From: Fasciolopsis buskii
Taxonomy: Eukaryota; Platyhelminthes; Trematoda; Plagiorchiida; Fasciolidae
Direction: 5' to 3'
Assembly (NCBI GenBank): GCA_008360955.1
Contig: LUCM01004142.1
Coordinates: 48,271-112,270 of the forward strand
Length of the DNA stretch: 64,000 nt
Shown here: one piece after another, positions 47,305 to 58,449 of the stretch
Position numbering within the stretch: the stretch's first letter is position 1
How the letters are laid out: each line of letters begins with the position of its first letter
The notes under the pieces: model-generated
What the model was told of the DNA's origin: nothing
The model's database searches: none
Seen by the model: only the letters and a program-made list of their open reading frames with translations
Program-made: the position numbers and the translations under genes

Positions 47305-47509
47305 TTATCCCGTTTGAGGTACGGTGTGCAACTTCGTAACTGCTAACAGATTGAAGACCAAGTAACGACGCCCTTGTCCGACGGTTGTTTCGTTATTATG
47401 AAAAGTTAGGTTTCCATGGGGTTCTGATTGGTGAACTTGGAGTTCAGGTAGAAAACGTTCTATCACCAGCCGAGTTGAGGTCATCATTATGTTCATTCGC
47501 TGTGCATTT
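47305..47509 (-). CDS. Candidate exon with PHGNLTF motif
   Basis: The acceptor ATTACTCCTTACACACAG is strong. The frame reads STRLVIERFLPELQVHQSE, then PHGNLTFHNNETTVGQGRR, to a stop at 47305. Contains NLT and NET sequons. The shared motif with 46739-46910 may mark duplicated exons or chance. Confidence 0.35.
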
Positions 47510-47622
47510 CTGTGTGTAAGGAGTAATAATGCAGTTATTTCAGATAATTTTTTTGATGAAGGATCATTATTTCACACATCAACAATCCAACCAAATTTAC
47601 TGTAGGATTACCTCAAAATTAA

Positions 47623-47967
47623 GGAATTTTAACTGCTCATAAACAGTTCCAACCAAAAGATCAACGGAAACCCGTTGAAAGAACAACCATCGTTTGCAAA
47701 GCCAAGTTTTACTTTGGTCAAACGGAGAGAAACATGACTACTCGAATGCAGGAGCATAAACTAGCTAGGAGAAGACCCGACCCAATCTCTCATATCGGCC
47801 CACGACGACCAAAGGGACAAAAATTCAATCCCGACAGCGTTGACATACTGGATCGGGCAACTACGAAGCACCCGAGAGAAACTTTAGAGGCCTGGTATTC
47901 TTCAAATAATTCAAATAATAGACACATCGTTTTGGATCCCGTGTGCCCTCTGGTAAGAGACAGATAA
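47623..47967 (+). mobile_element. Penelope-like element fragment: GIY-YIG endonuclease
   Basis: One open frame of 114 codons shows the GIY-YIG order found at the C-terminus of Penelope-like retroelements. FYFGQTERNMTTRMQEHKL corresponds to the YIGQT...R...EHK block with the catalytic Arg. A middle region RRRPDPISHI leads into ...FNPDSVDILDRA. The last part, RETLEAWYSSNNSNNRHI, holds the catalytic Glu and the conserved Asn-Arg. The first Tyr of GIY-YIG is kept, and the second motif reads Y-F-G. No reverse transcriptase is found upstream, so the copy is truncated. The domain itself has no stop or frameshift. Confidence 0.75.
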
Positions 47968-48299
47968 GTCACCTAATTGAGGAAACCGGAATTCAGTTCA
48001 CACAGACCCATAATCACAAATCTGAATCATATGACGGATCTGTCCACGGAACTGAATCACGCAATATTCACATACTCGGGATGAAAACAACAGCACACGA
48101 CTAAACGGATCATACTTCTCAGACCGAATGTCAGTCTTCTGAGGTTAACAGTCAAATCAAAAGAGTTCAAATGGGAGACAGACACGTGGTCCCTATGTCA
48201 CGATCTTTGAAGAAGCTCAAATTGACAGTTAATGGAAACTCTGTAAATTGAAAAAAGAATCCCAACAAATGCGTACTTGCACTGACGATATCGCCGCCA

Positions 48300-49220
48300 G
48301 TGGTGAAGAAACATTTGCTGCCTAAATTCCTAACTCAGCGGTCAGAACCTCATGAAATCAACAGCCCGAGTCACGAACAACACTAACCTACCAATCCAGT
48401 GCGACATTATTCGACCTTTTATTAGTCTTTATTCGTCAATAAGAAACCAGTCGTTGTAATTAAAACTGAATAGACAATTGAAGGTTTCATTTTCGTTCGA
48501 CCTTTTATTGCATACATAGATCCGATTCAAGCACCAAACGGATTTGACCTCGTTGGAAATACGAAACCACCCATGGATTGAACCCGCAAATATATAACAC
48601 GTGCGTATTCTCCCAGATGAACTGATTATTCATTATTCCAAATGACGTTCCGGTGTTTCATTTAAGGATGAACGATCAAGTAAGCAAGTGACATTCTCCA
48701 CTGGGCCATTGAGCATATGTTGCAAAAATGCGTGGGTTACGTCAACTTGGGGCTTAGAACCCTGCCGAGGTCGGGGATTTTAACAGTTAGTTCAAATATT
48801 CGCTTGCTAGATCCGACACACACAACCTTTTTGCATGTCAGATATGAGTGAGCTGGGGTAAATATAGACACTATGAGTGTAAATATTTAAACGGGTATTT
48901 TCGAAAGCATAGACTACTCAGTGCATTGGTTTGGGGAATCGGAAACCATGGCTTGAAAATTGGAAGTGCCATAAGTGTATAATTTCCCAAAGTGCTGAAG
49001 TTAGAAAATCGTCTGAACAACAACGAACGACCGCCCATCTTATGGAACCCAGAGATCCTGGATTACCATAGTTAACCTTCAGGGGGAGAGGCGCGTGACC
49101 TTCCTAGTCACGAAACGGTGAAGTGATCACGAGCCAAAATGACAGTTTTGTCAGTTTGATCCTTTGTCGGATTTGTAATCTAATAAATAGTCATAGATTT
49201 TCGAAGGTTTGCACTGAGGA
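48300..49220. other. No supported gene (about 0.9 kb)
   Basis: Follows the Penelope fragment; part may be its 3' remnant. Nothing recognised with confidence. Confidence 0.35.
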
Positions 49221-49227
49221 CATTTTA

Positions 49228-49500
49228 TTATAAAGTAAAGAAATCTGTTAGTTCTGTTAACTCATCAGTTGTTGCAGATAGAAGATCCTGCATTTGCAAG
49301 ATAGCGTAAAACAATTTTACAATTGCTAAGTTACCGAAGGAAACGTATTTACCAAGAAATTGGCTTTTTAAAGTTATCAGGATGAATGGTTTCCCTGAAT
49401 CCACTTGGCCTTTTAATGTCAATGCTATCAATGTCAATGGACCGGCGTCTACCAAAATGGACCCAGGTATATCATTTCCACAGAAGTATTCAAGTGTCAA
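49228..49500 (-). CDS. CUB-like C-terminal half, possibly broken
   Basis: The minus frame reads EYFCGNDIPGSILVDAGPL, then TLIALTLKGQVDSGKPFILI: the C-G-x-x-I-P...L-x-L...G-x-F pattern of the second half of CUB domains, which are extracellular interaction modules. It ends at TAA, overlapping AATAAA (rc of 49224-49229), as a terminal exon would. Oddly, an in-frame TGA lies immediately before the TTG at 49500 and no AG acceptor falls between that TGA and the conserved Cys. The exon is therefore either a pseudogene piece or affected by a sequence error. Confidence 0.45.
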   Translation of the reverse strand: MTLEYFCGNDIPGSILVDAGPLTLIALTLKGQVDSGKPFILITLKSQFLGKYVSFGNLAIVKLFYAILQMQDLLSATTDELTELTDFFTL

Positions 49501-50280
49501 TCATCTTCTTTGTTGCAGACAGTATTTTTGAGGCACTGTTTTTACATCAGTGATCAGACGTTTTCACTTGAGAATATAAAACTACTTCACTATGCAATTG
49601 TTAAATCGACTTCACTTGGCATTTTACATGTTTGCGTTCAGTGACTTCCTTTTTGTTATCGGACTGAGTTTTGTGCTTCGGGTTAAAACACTCGCGGAAT
49701 TTTAATAAATGGACACGTGAAAAATTACTACATTTTGTCTTATACCTAATTCTGAAAGCAATTATTCTTTGGTTTCAGCTTTATTGATTCATTTTGCTCT
49801 TGGCACATCATGTACAATTGATTTGTACCGAAACGGGGTTGGCAAGCACAGTTCTCTTTTTTTGAATTACAGGTGTTTCTATTCTCAATCTCCTGGCAGC
49901 TATGGCAACAGAAAAACCTTAAAAATGGCTGCCTGAACAGTTGAGTAACTCGTTTTAATTATTCTACTTTCAAATCGTCAAATGTTCCTTCAGAAGACTC
50001 AGATAAGAAGAAAAGTAATTTACACATGACAACTTGAATTTTCAAATAAATCTACCTTCTTAACTATTCCGCTCCTCAGGGGAACAAGTGGCCAGCTTTT
50101 GTCTCTTCGGTGTCTACTCTGACTACTGGGTTACTGAGGCATGTCATACAAATATCAATTCATTGGTATCTCGGAATGGACAATTTCACTGATTTCATTT
50201 GCAATCCACCAAATATTTCATTAGAACAATTCTGTTGGTTAACTTCATTTTGCTAGCTGCGTTCATTGCAGACTTCTGTT

Positions 50281-50490
50281 CTATTTTTGTGGATTGCAAA
50301 CGTCATGCGTCTCTCTTGAGCAATTCACACCAGCCTCGTTCAAGCAGTAAGGCAAATTAGCTTTTAGAGAAGTTTCAGTGATATCATCGTAGACAAAGTC
50401 AGCAGTTGCTGAAACACTAGTCCTGCATTTTGGTTGAAACGTCGCTGGGTTATTAGTGTGCTTTCCGCAATGCTGAACAAACTTTGTCAG
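50281..50490 (-). CDS. Candidate Cys-rich terminal exon
   Basis: The acceptor ACAAAGTTTGTTCAG is followed in phase 0 by HCGKHTNNPATFQPKC, then an acidic segment (DFVYDDITETS) and LPYCLNEAGVNCSRETHDVC to a stop at 50281. Five cysteines and an NCS sequon suggest an ectodomain. Just upstream, a frame at 50512-50886 could join through a very short intron of about 45 nt, a size seen in flatworms. Relation to the CUB-like block at 49228 is unknown. Confidence 0.4.
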   Translation of the reverse strand: MTKFVQHCGKHTNNPATFQPKCRTSVSATADFVYDDITETSLKANLPYCLNEAGVNCSRETHDVCNPQK

Positions 50491-51439
50491 AACTAGCCCT
50501 TTTAGCATACTTTAATACACACCGCACAACGCGTAAATTACACGCGCGTTCATCGGAACCTCTAACAAGCTTAGCCAAAATGAAATGATGACGTGCGGTT
50601 CATTGAAACATTTGGTCCAAGAACGGATTGGAAAAGATCCGGACACAGTTGGATAGAGCAGCTGTATACAGTTAGCTCTCAGTGGATGACAGGAAAAACA
50701 GCGCGCTAGAAACGAAGTCCGTCGCCATGTTCGTAATATTTTAGTGTTTTGAAAGTGTTTATATTTGCCTGAATTTGCTTCCATTTTCACTTTTGGTGGT
50801 CCGACTAGTTGAATGACTTTTACGTTTTCAACCAACAAGCTTGAGCCTCGTGGATGTAACAATGTCTTTGAGAATAAACATCTCAATGCTATGGTTTAGT
50901 AAACAAATATTCACTCCCAACGAGAAGAAACTTCTCTCGGTAGGAACAAATAAAAAGCAGCATAAACCGCCATCGAAGTGCAAGTGTTCGTGGTTGCTTC
51001 ACCCCTGGCCGAATGACAACCAATGGGGTTGACCACATCAAAAGTTCGAAAAAGTTTGACCAAATACTGGCGACAAACATAAGACATATTCTCATTTGTT
51101 CGGACGACAAAAACAAACAGGACTTGTACAATGCAAACGCATCAATGTTCTTTTTTGAACGCGAACACATGCAAAGAATACGATTCGTGAAGTCGATGAC
51201 GGAGTTAAATGCATCTGAGTGATATCCATCGAGAAGTAAGGTACATCAATTCGCAATGAACGATTTTGAGTCAAACAACGTAGCCAAGCGGCGAAACTCT
51301 GTACGGTTGTGCACAGCGTCTTCTTTTCTGGAGAGAAGTACATACTCATGTAGGGATTTTTCGTCCGGCGAGAAATGGTCTTGCACCAAAAAAATCTAGC
51401 AGCGGATACGAAATCCATGTCGTGCAGTGATGACTTTTA

Positions 51440-51600
51440 GTGATCCTTTGGGACCTGCCTTCCCGTCTCGGTCATCTGGATAAGTATTGTTGATGATTCA
51501 TAACAAGGATGGAGTGGCTGTACAATATTTTCATGGTTTTGACTGCAAGTAGGATGTTGGCACTATATGATGAATCATTTGAAAAATCTCATCAATAGAC
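51440..51600 (+). mobile_element. S2 SINE fragment
   Basis: Plus-strand fragment running from the decayed B-box region through a hammerhead (51484-51526) to the TTTTCATGGTTTT block and the ATATGATGAATCATTTGAAAA region that corresponds to the unit body. Confidence 0.6.
51484..51526 (+). ncRNA. Hammerhead remnant with compensated stem I
   Basis: Stem I reads GTATTG/CAATAT, still six pairs (one G-U), although both strands differ from GCACTG/CAGTGC. Stem III and the GTA cleavage triplet are kept. The core is changed (TTGATGA, and GGAGT for GAAAC), so the present sequence should not cleave. Confidence 0.5.
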
Positions 51601-51609
51601 TGATTCTTT

Positions 51610-52920
51610 TAAAGACGCTTTTCCCAGTACTTTCAGTGGTCACAAATGATGTCACATTTGAGGTATGGTATCCAATAGGCTTGGGATAATACTGATAGTA
51701 CTTGAAAAACTGTAATTATTCAGAAACAGATGTAACGCTTTATGTAAAGGTCATTGTACAGGTTGCATCTGAGAACAGATCGTCTGTATCGGTAATTATT
51801 GCCAAAACATGAGAATACCTATGCGATTAGCAACATCAATCTAGTGACAGAAATACGTTCATGACAGTCGAGAACAATTTGGGTTCCAGTTTGACTCAAA
51901 TACAATCCCGAACAACACTGTGTAACGACCACTTGCTTGAAGCGATTGACAACAGGATGAGTTAGTTAACGCACGGGCCTTTCTAATGCACAATACAACC
52001 GGGAATATGGTCCCAATACGATGATACATAATTCGAATACGTGAAGAATGCCGAGGGATGAGAGTAGATATCGGGACCATTACTCTGAACAGTCATAAGG
52101 TTTAAGCGGATGAAAATGAATGGTTAGTGGTGATTGTCAGGCACAGCACGTGACACGATGTTTGATGATGCAGAAAAATTACTTGTGAAATACGGAATTG
52201 TAAATCACAGTTACTAAAGGAGACAGAAAAGCTGAAGTGGGATGAGGGATTTCGTGCTCATACTCCAGGTTTCAATCAAGTAAAGCCAAATCAGATTGTC
52301 TTTTTATTCACCCAGATGTGAATGAATTTTCAGGCTGAACAAAGGTGTGCCGCGACCTAGTGACAAAAATGCCCAGTTTAACAAAATAAGCGCCTGGGTG
52401 AAACAATATTAGCTGGTACAATTGAAGGTGTACTTCTAGATCACTCGTTGCCGGTGCGTAATTTGGGCTAAGAGAAAGTATGGAATAAGACTATATAAAT
52501 ATGCACAGGTACGCGAAAAGGGGAGCCTAAATGCGAAAGCAGTTGACGAATGGAAGAGGTTCTGATAGTGCGGATTACAGGTAGCACACCTTCCGAAAAT
52601 CATAGGCATCGACGTAATTTTATCGCTGAATTCAGAACGTGTATACTGACAAGTGCAAATGATTTATGATTGATTGAATGATTTTGGGCCAGGACCCAAA
52701 TACCAAGGGATGGCAGAACTAGAACGCAAGGATGCATATGACAACAACGTGAAGAATGAACGCATCTTAGCGACATGAAGGTGAACCTGCACACCTTGCG
52801 GAAGGAATGTTTGTATGTCCGATCTATTTCCAGGTAACGAATAGAAGAGTATTAAGATAAATAAGGACATCATTGCATTAAAATTAGATTAAACCAGGGG
52901 AAGATAGGTGAGAGTAAACA
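51610..52920. other. Weak ORFs only (about 1.3 kb)
   Basis: Minus-strand frame 51859-52080 starts at an ATG and is protein-like but has no other support. Nothing else recognised. Confidence 0.3.
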
Positions 52921-52923
52921 GAG

Positions 52924-53425
52924 ATTTCATGAAATAATTCACCATGTGATATCATCGCTCAACGCACCATTAAGAAACCATGGAAGTACCGTACATCCTG
53001 TGTCTATTTTTGTTAGAATCATTTCAGGCAGGCATAATCACGCGCCCCAACTGGGACGCAACCGGGACGAGCGATTCTGAGTCGAACGCTTAAGCCGATT
53101 TACGCTTACCGGGCAGGCCTGAACGGTTTGTTGACTTCACCACATATGTTGCACCTAGTCCGTCACTGATTTGCACGGTTACTGTCCGTTACCTCACAGC
53201 GATCGACCCCTCTGTAAGATGACTTCTCTGCAGGTAGCCTAAGTACGACGCAGGCTTTGGGATATGGACCTACAAGCTTGATTACTTGGTACATGTTAGC
53301 AGCAGGAGATTGAATTTTTTAATGAACATTTCACCACGTGATATCATCGCTCAAATCACCATAAAAACAGGGATTGCCTTGTAAATCACCGATACAGGTT
53401 TCAACAATGTAAGGACGGCTAAAAC
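52924..53425 (-). mobile_element. S2 SINE, more than one unit head-to-tail
   Basis: A first unit starts near 52924 and a second near 53315: the CACC(A)TGTGATATCATCGCTCAA block is at about 52941 and again at about 53333, 392 nt apart. Hammerhead remains lie in both, at about 52987-53034 and 53380-53425. The tRNA head is between them (A box rc near 53098-53110, CCGGGCAGGCC nearby). This locus sets the unit length of the family. Confidence 0.75.
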
Positions 53426-53840
53426 CGATGTTGTCAGCATATTTTGACCTAGTTGAGTTGGAGAAAATAGGCATCTTGTTAAGACGGACGAAAAGAAACC
53501 TAAGGATAACGCCGCAAACAAATGCGAAGGGTGTGAATTCCGTTTTACGAAAAGAAGCAAACCGAGTAAAACCGTATAACCAGCGTTGCAGGATAGTCCA
53601 AAAATATAAGTCGAAGCATTTGCTTGAAGAATCAGAAAAAGAGCATTGTGTTTAAAAGAGTCAACAAACTCGGGAAATTCGAGCCTTTTCTGGGCAATCC
53701 AACATCAAGAAAAATAATCCACCAAAATTTTACACACAAACCACAGAGAATCTTGGATCTGAACGTCAGCAGAAATAAGATTATAGTATAGGTTCCCAAA
53801 TGCCATTGAAAAAGCGGAGAAGCAGACAAGAGATAGATAC

Positions 53841-53998
53841 CTGATGGATCGTTTTTTGGAAATCGGCTTTATAATATAGAATTCCAACATTAAATGCCGA
53901 TTGTGGTCAAAGGATAGAAACTGGAAAGGCTCATTTTTGGGACCGCAAATTAGGACTCCCATTTTTACAGTAGGATGGACGGGGAAATATCGGGTCAA
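53841..53998 (-). CDS. Candidate exon, weakly CUB-like
   Basis: Minus frame with a good donor (ATCAG|GTATCT). From an ATG it reads MGVLICGPKNEPFQFLSFD, then NRHLMLEFYIIKPISKK. The CG...P...L-M-L-x-F order resembles a CUB second half. No strong acceptor upstream; an in-frame TAA precedes the block. Confidence 0.25.
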
Positions 53999-54029
53999 CA
54001 GGATTTATTACTCTTAACTTTCTTCTAGA

Positions 54030-55270
54030 AATGCGAATAAGGTACTTTTTCTTACTTTTTCTAGAAAAACCCTGCATTGCCAGTTAAATGAGAACGTATA
54101 GGACAGTTACTCCGGTGAGTACAACCTGATCAGATCTATATTCAACTTGATGGTTGTCTACGTATCTGGGAGCGTTCAGCAACAAACGTTTAACTCGAAT
54201 GTCTAAAATATCTAAATTTAGCGGAAAACAAGATCAGCCGTTTGGAATCCAAGAAACATTGAGTATGGGAGCACAACTATCATTCAACAAAACTCTGCGA
54301 AACAACGGTAATAGATAAACACAAACTTTCAACGATTTGACCAGCTTTGAAAGATCCTATTAGTTAGTGTATACACATATATATATGTCTGCACATGCGT
54401 ACATATTTCCTAATATTGGCGATGGTAGTTCTGAATTATCATATGACCGTCGATCACATTTGACGGTCCACGCGAATGCTAATTGACCAAGTGAGCGAAG
54501 TTTTTTCTCCAGTAATGCGCACATGCAACTATATTCAACACATATTTTGGTAGTCTTCTTATCGGATTTAATCACAAATGTTATTTCAAATCTGAATTGC
54601 TAGTTGCTGGTTCCAATTTATCCTTTGTCCATTTGTATTTCCCAAAGATGTGCAACGTGACAAGGAATGCTATTGGATATTTTTAGCAAGCTTTGGAGAA
54701 AATGTTACTATTTCAACAGCGCATCTATTTTTTTGGTCTGTCGAATCTAAAGTTTCTGTGTGAACATAACTGACAGTACACGGAGCATACTGCCCAGCCG
54801 AGTATGTACGAACGGATGATTTTTCAACCCGGAGGACGGAATACAATAGTGGGAGTTATCCGCTTTATTAGCTTACCTGAAAGCGTTCTTGCCAATTCTA
54901 AAAGGTTAAATTAATTTATCTCATCAGCCTATAGGCCGTTTTTTAGCAAACCGTCAAAAGCCAGGCTGTCATTTTGCAGTCCGTTATATTGTCTACAGAC
55001 ATGTCATGTTAGACAAACCTAAAAGTATCAAGTCAAAAATCTTATTCACCGTCTTTATCACAGTGTATCGTCAGTGCTGACAATTAGGAAGCTATTGATC
55101 ATTTATTTATGCATATTTCTCATGCCTTAAGATAGCCGGTGAGTCACTGACTACGTGGTTACAAGTAAACTAATTTATCTTTGTTACTGTGACTGGAAAA
55201 AACCCAAATAATCTGTTTTTACTGTTTAGAACGATCATTGTTTGTGTTACCCTTGAGATGTTTTGAATGA
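54030..55270. other. No supported gene (about 1.2 kb)
   Basis: Contains a short AT/CA dinucleotide tract near 54368-54386. Otherwise nothing recognised. Confidence 0.4.
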
Positions 55271-55274
55271 ATAA

Positions 55275-55510
55275 TCAGTAGATGCCTTTTCCAAGAGCGA
55301 ATCCAGGGAAAGAAAATAATCTAATATGAATATTTTTTGTGCTTGTTATATCATTCAAGTCATTGGCGATATTGATGAGTTGCAAAATACTTGGATGGTT
55401 TTCTTCGGACGAATTCATAGTTCTCTTTTGGATAACGAATAATAAGATACACTTGGTGATTTTTGTACTCTCGTGCAAAAACTGAATGGTCCCGTCGCAA
55501 AAACATCCGA
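55275..55510 (-). CDS. Candidate terminal exon, 78 residues
   Basis: The acceptor TTCATCTGCTGATTGTTCAG (branch-like CTGAT) is followed by GCFCDGTIQFLHESTKITKC, then ILLFVIQKR, a polar middle and IHIRLFSFPGFALGKGIY to TGA at 55275. The composition is protein-like. An extracellular fold is possible; not recognised. Confidence 0.45.
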
Positions 55511-56639
55511 CTGAACAATCAGCAGATGAAGACAAAATGTCTGTCAATGGTGACGTAATATGAATAATAGTCCAATAAATTTATTTGTTTATCATTATTT
55601 ATCGCGGAAGATTTTTAAATGGTTCGAATGAGCCAGACAAAAGCTGGCCGATTCCAAAGTTAGCAGATCATTTCGGATTAGAAGGAGATTGGCACCACAG
55701 ATGGTTGTAGTAACTGTACCATCGCGCTTTTCGCGCGGTGAGAAATACGGTAGATATTCATTTGAGTAACTCATATTAGGTGGGCCTATTCAAGTCAATC
55801 TATCAGGCCGGAATGCCAAACGTTTTTGATTCGTACTCAATTCGGAGAGGTTCAAATGTAAAAATAACGACAAGGTCTAGTTTTTCCACTGGCTTGATTA
55901 CGAAAGTGTTTATTTGTAAGCAGTACATCTCTTCTAACATTGATTGCCGGATTTTTGCCATGAAATGTTGGCGTTTGTTTGAGCCCAATAAAATTTGTCC
56001 ACCTCGTGAATGCAGTAAGGTCATCTTGAAATGTTATCAACAACGTACCAGTTCCAATGAAATGTTGTTTGCGCCCAGGCCATTGAGCAACCTATAAAAA
56101 CGAAATGACTGTGACAAACAATTTAAAGTAAACACTGACAGGGAATGTGACCGAGTTAGAAATTCAACCAACTGGTAGCTATTTGGTGATCATCACTCTC
56201 TTTCTAAAAATGGTCGGGAATATGGATTCAATAATAAAGCGAATGATACGAGAAAAAAAAGGAAAATATATGCGACTCATTTTTAAGTTTTGTCACTCAA
56301 CCACTCGATGGAATTCGAAAATAATTTTACGATGTTTACAGGTGCGTATTAGATGAGCCAATTCGTCTTCTTCCCACTCATTCCGGATGAACATGTACAA
56401 CATTTCAAAAAAAAATACATCGAGGATTATATGGTCTTTGTTTTACCCGCGGTTAAAAGCAACAAAGGGATGGATCATTAAAAATGATATTAGCAGATTA
56501 GAAATGTATTCATTCATGCAAAAATATGAAAGACAATATTCTACTAATCCTCTCAAAAATGTTCGGATTTTGGACTGGTATTTCGGAGTTTGTTTTTTTC
56601 CCGTGAGATGTGTGGATAACAGAAGAAATTTCAATTAGG

Positions 56640-58340
56640 CTGAATGTCACGTACCGAGAGAGATGAGGCGAAAGAAATGTCAAAAGAAAATTCCACGCAG
56701 AAATTATTTGATAAGGAAGTCACATATTTGCAAGCAATCAATTTTTTTTCCATTTCTTTGTTTTAATGACACTGAAAATCTACATTGTATGTTTAAATTG
56801 TATTGGTTTTACTGCTCCATAATAACGTTTTATGCCTTGTGACAAACGCTTAGTTACGAACAAGATCCGTCGAACGTATTTGTCACAGAGAAATTGCAGT
56901 TGGGTACTATTACGAAATTCCGATCGATTGCTTAGATAAGTTCCACTTCGAAAATTTCATTATGTTCCAAACATCCGATAAAAACGAAAGTGATCAGGAA
57001 GTTTTTTGGGACTCACAAAGTTTAGCCTTATCCGAAGGGTAAATGAACTGCATAATCAGCACCCGTGAGGGTTGCCCGGAACTGAAGACATCCTGTTGGC
57101 TGTTTAGTTACAGATTATTGGCCACGACTTAGAAGCCAGGGTTGCGTAAACTAACCTGCTTCTTCTACAAGACAAAAGAGGCGTTATCCAGTCCATCGTG
57201 GACATACCGACCGTAGTGGCTAGTCAATGTTGTGGATGAGCAGAATGACACAGCTAGTATGATTTTGTTGAAAAGTACACGATACTTCGTTCTTGTTGTT
57301 TGCTTGTTGATCTTTTTCTTATTCGCCACGATAACGATAATCCCAAATGGTTTTACTATGTGCGCGGCTATCGTAGAACGTTAAAAACATGATGTTTTTC
57401 ATAACTGGACTTCCGACTCAAGTTAGATCATAACACTTCTTCTGTCCTCATGGTTTCATCCTGCTGATACCAAGGATAAAACAGAACTGCGTGATTCTTT
57501 CAATTTTCTTCAGATATTCTTCAAATCTTCGCTCATTATTTATGACTTATGCATCTGAAAGTTTATCATTTTGAATCTGCAAAATAGCCAATTTGGTTAT
57601 GGTTGATTTCAAACCTGTTAGCTCTGTGCTTACTTCTGTTCAACAAGGTAGCGCTTACCGTGGAAATGACAAATAGCAAATAGAAAAAGTTTATTCGCTT
57701 TCATTTCCTACAAGCCTCTCAGTGTTGAGTTCAATTTCACCCATCAGCAAACGGATGTCTTTTACCAAAAGCGATCTATACTAATTTTGCTTACGAGAAA
57801 TTTAGCCTTCTCGTTTAGCAAGCAAAACCGGTTGCACCGAGGCATAATTTGATTTGCGGACAACTCAGAAAATTTGCTTGACGCGTTAATTTTGCGATAA
57901 ACAACCATGTTTGCTTTTCATATGTGCAGTTAGTTAGGACGGAAAAAAGTGAAGGACAAAAGTTTGTCCCATTAGACGAAAGAAAAATACGGATTTTAAC
58001 ACTTCATTTTCTGTGATTTGTTGTTTGACTATTCCAGTCGGAATTGGACCCGAATTATTCGCTTGTCAGCATTGACTATTTGTGCTCTCAGCGCTTTTGC
58101 TACCTCTCAGAGCAACGCGTTCTCCTTGCGCATACTTAGATATGAATATAAGTTCTCTCGGAGTAAATAGAACGGTATGAATTCACATCCTTTCTACATT
58201 ATCGTTTTGATAGAAAAATTATTCTATTCACACCACGGGGGCAGGCTTTGGTTATAAAATATGTTAGTTTCGAACAATCAAACCATCCAAAACACAAAAG
58301 GTACTTAGTGGCAAGTAGAAAAAAAGATGAACAGAAATGC
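56640..58340. other. No supported gene (about 1.7 kb)
   Basis: No ORF with splice support, no recurring repeat recognised. ORFs at 55780-56638 to the left are also unsupported. Confidence 0.35.
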
Positions 58341-58364
58341 GGAAACAGAGACACGTAGCCTGAT

Positions 58365-58448
58365 GCAGTGATCGACCGACTGCTCGAATGACTGAGTGGA
58401 CGATTGAATGACCTACTAACCGACAGATTAACGAATGAATAGACGGGA
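58365..58448. repeat. Degenerate tetranucleotide tandem repeat
   Basis: About 80 nt of diverged GACT/GACC/GATT/GAAT units (for example GATCGACCGACTGCTCGAAT). An old minisatellite-like tract. Confidence 0.5.
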
Positions 58449-58449
58449 T

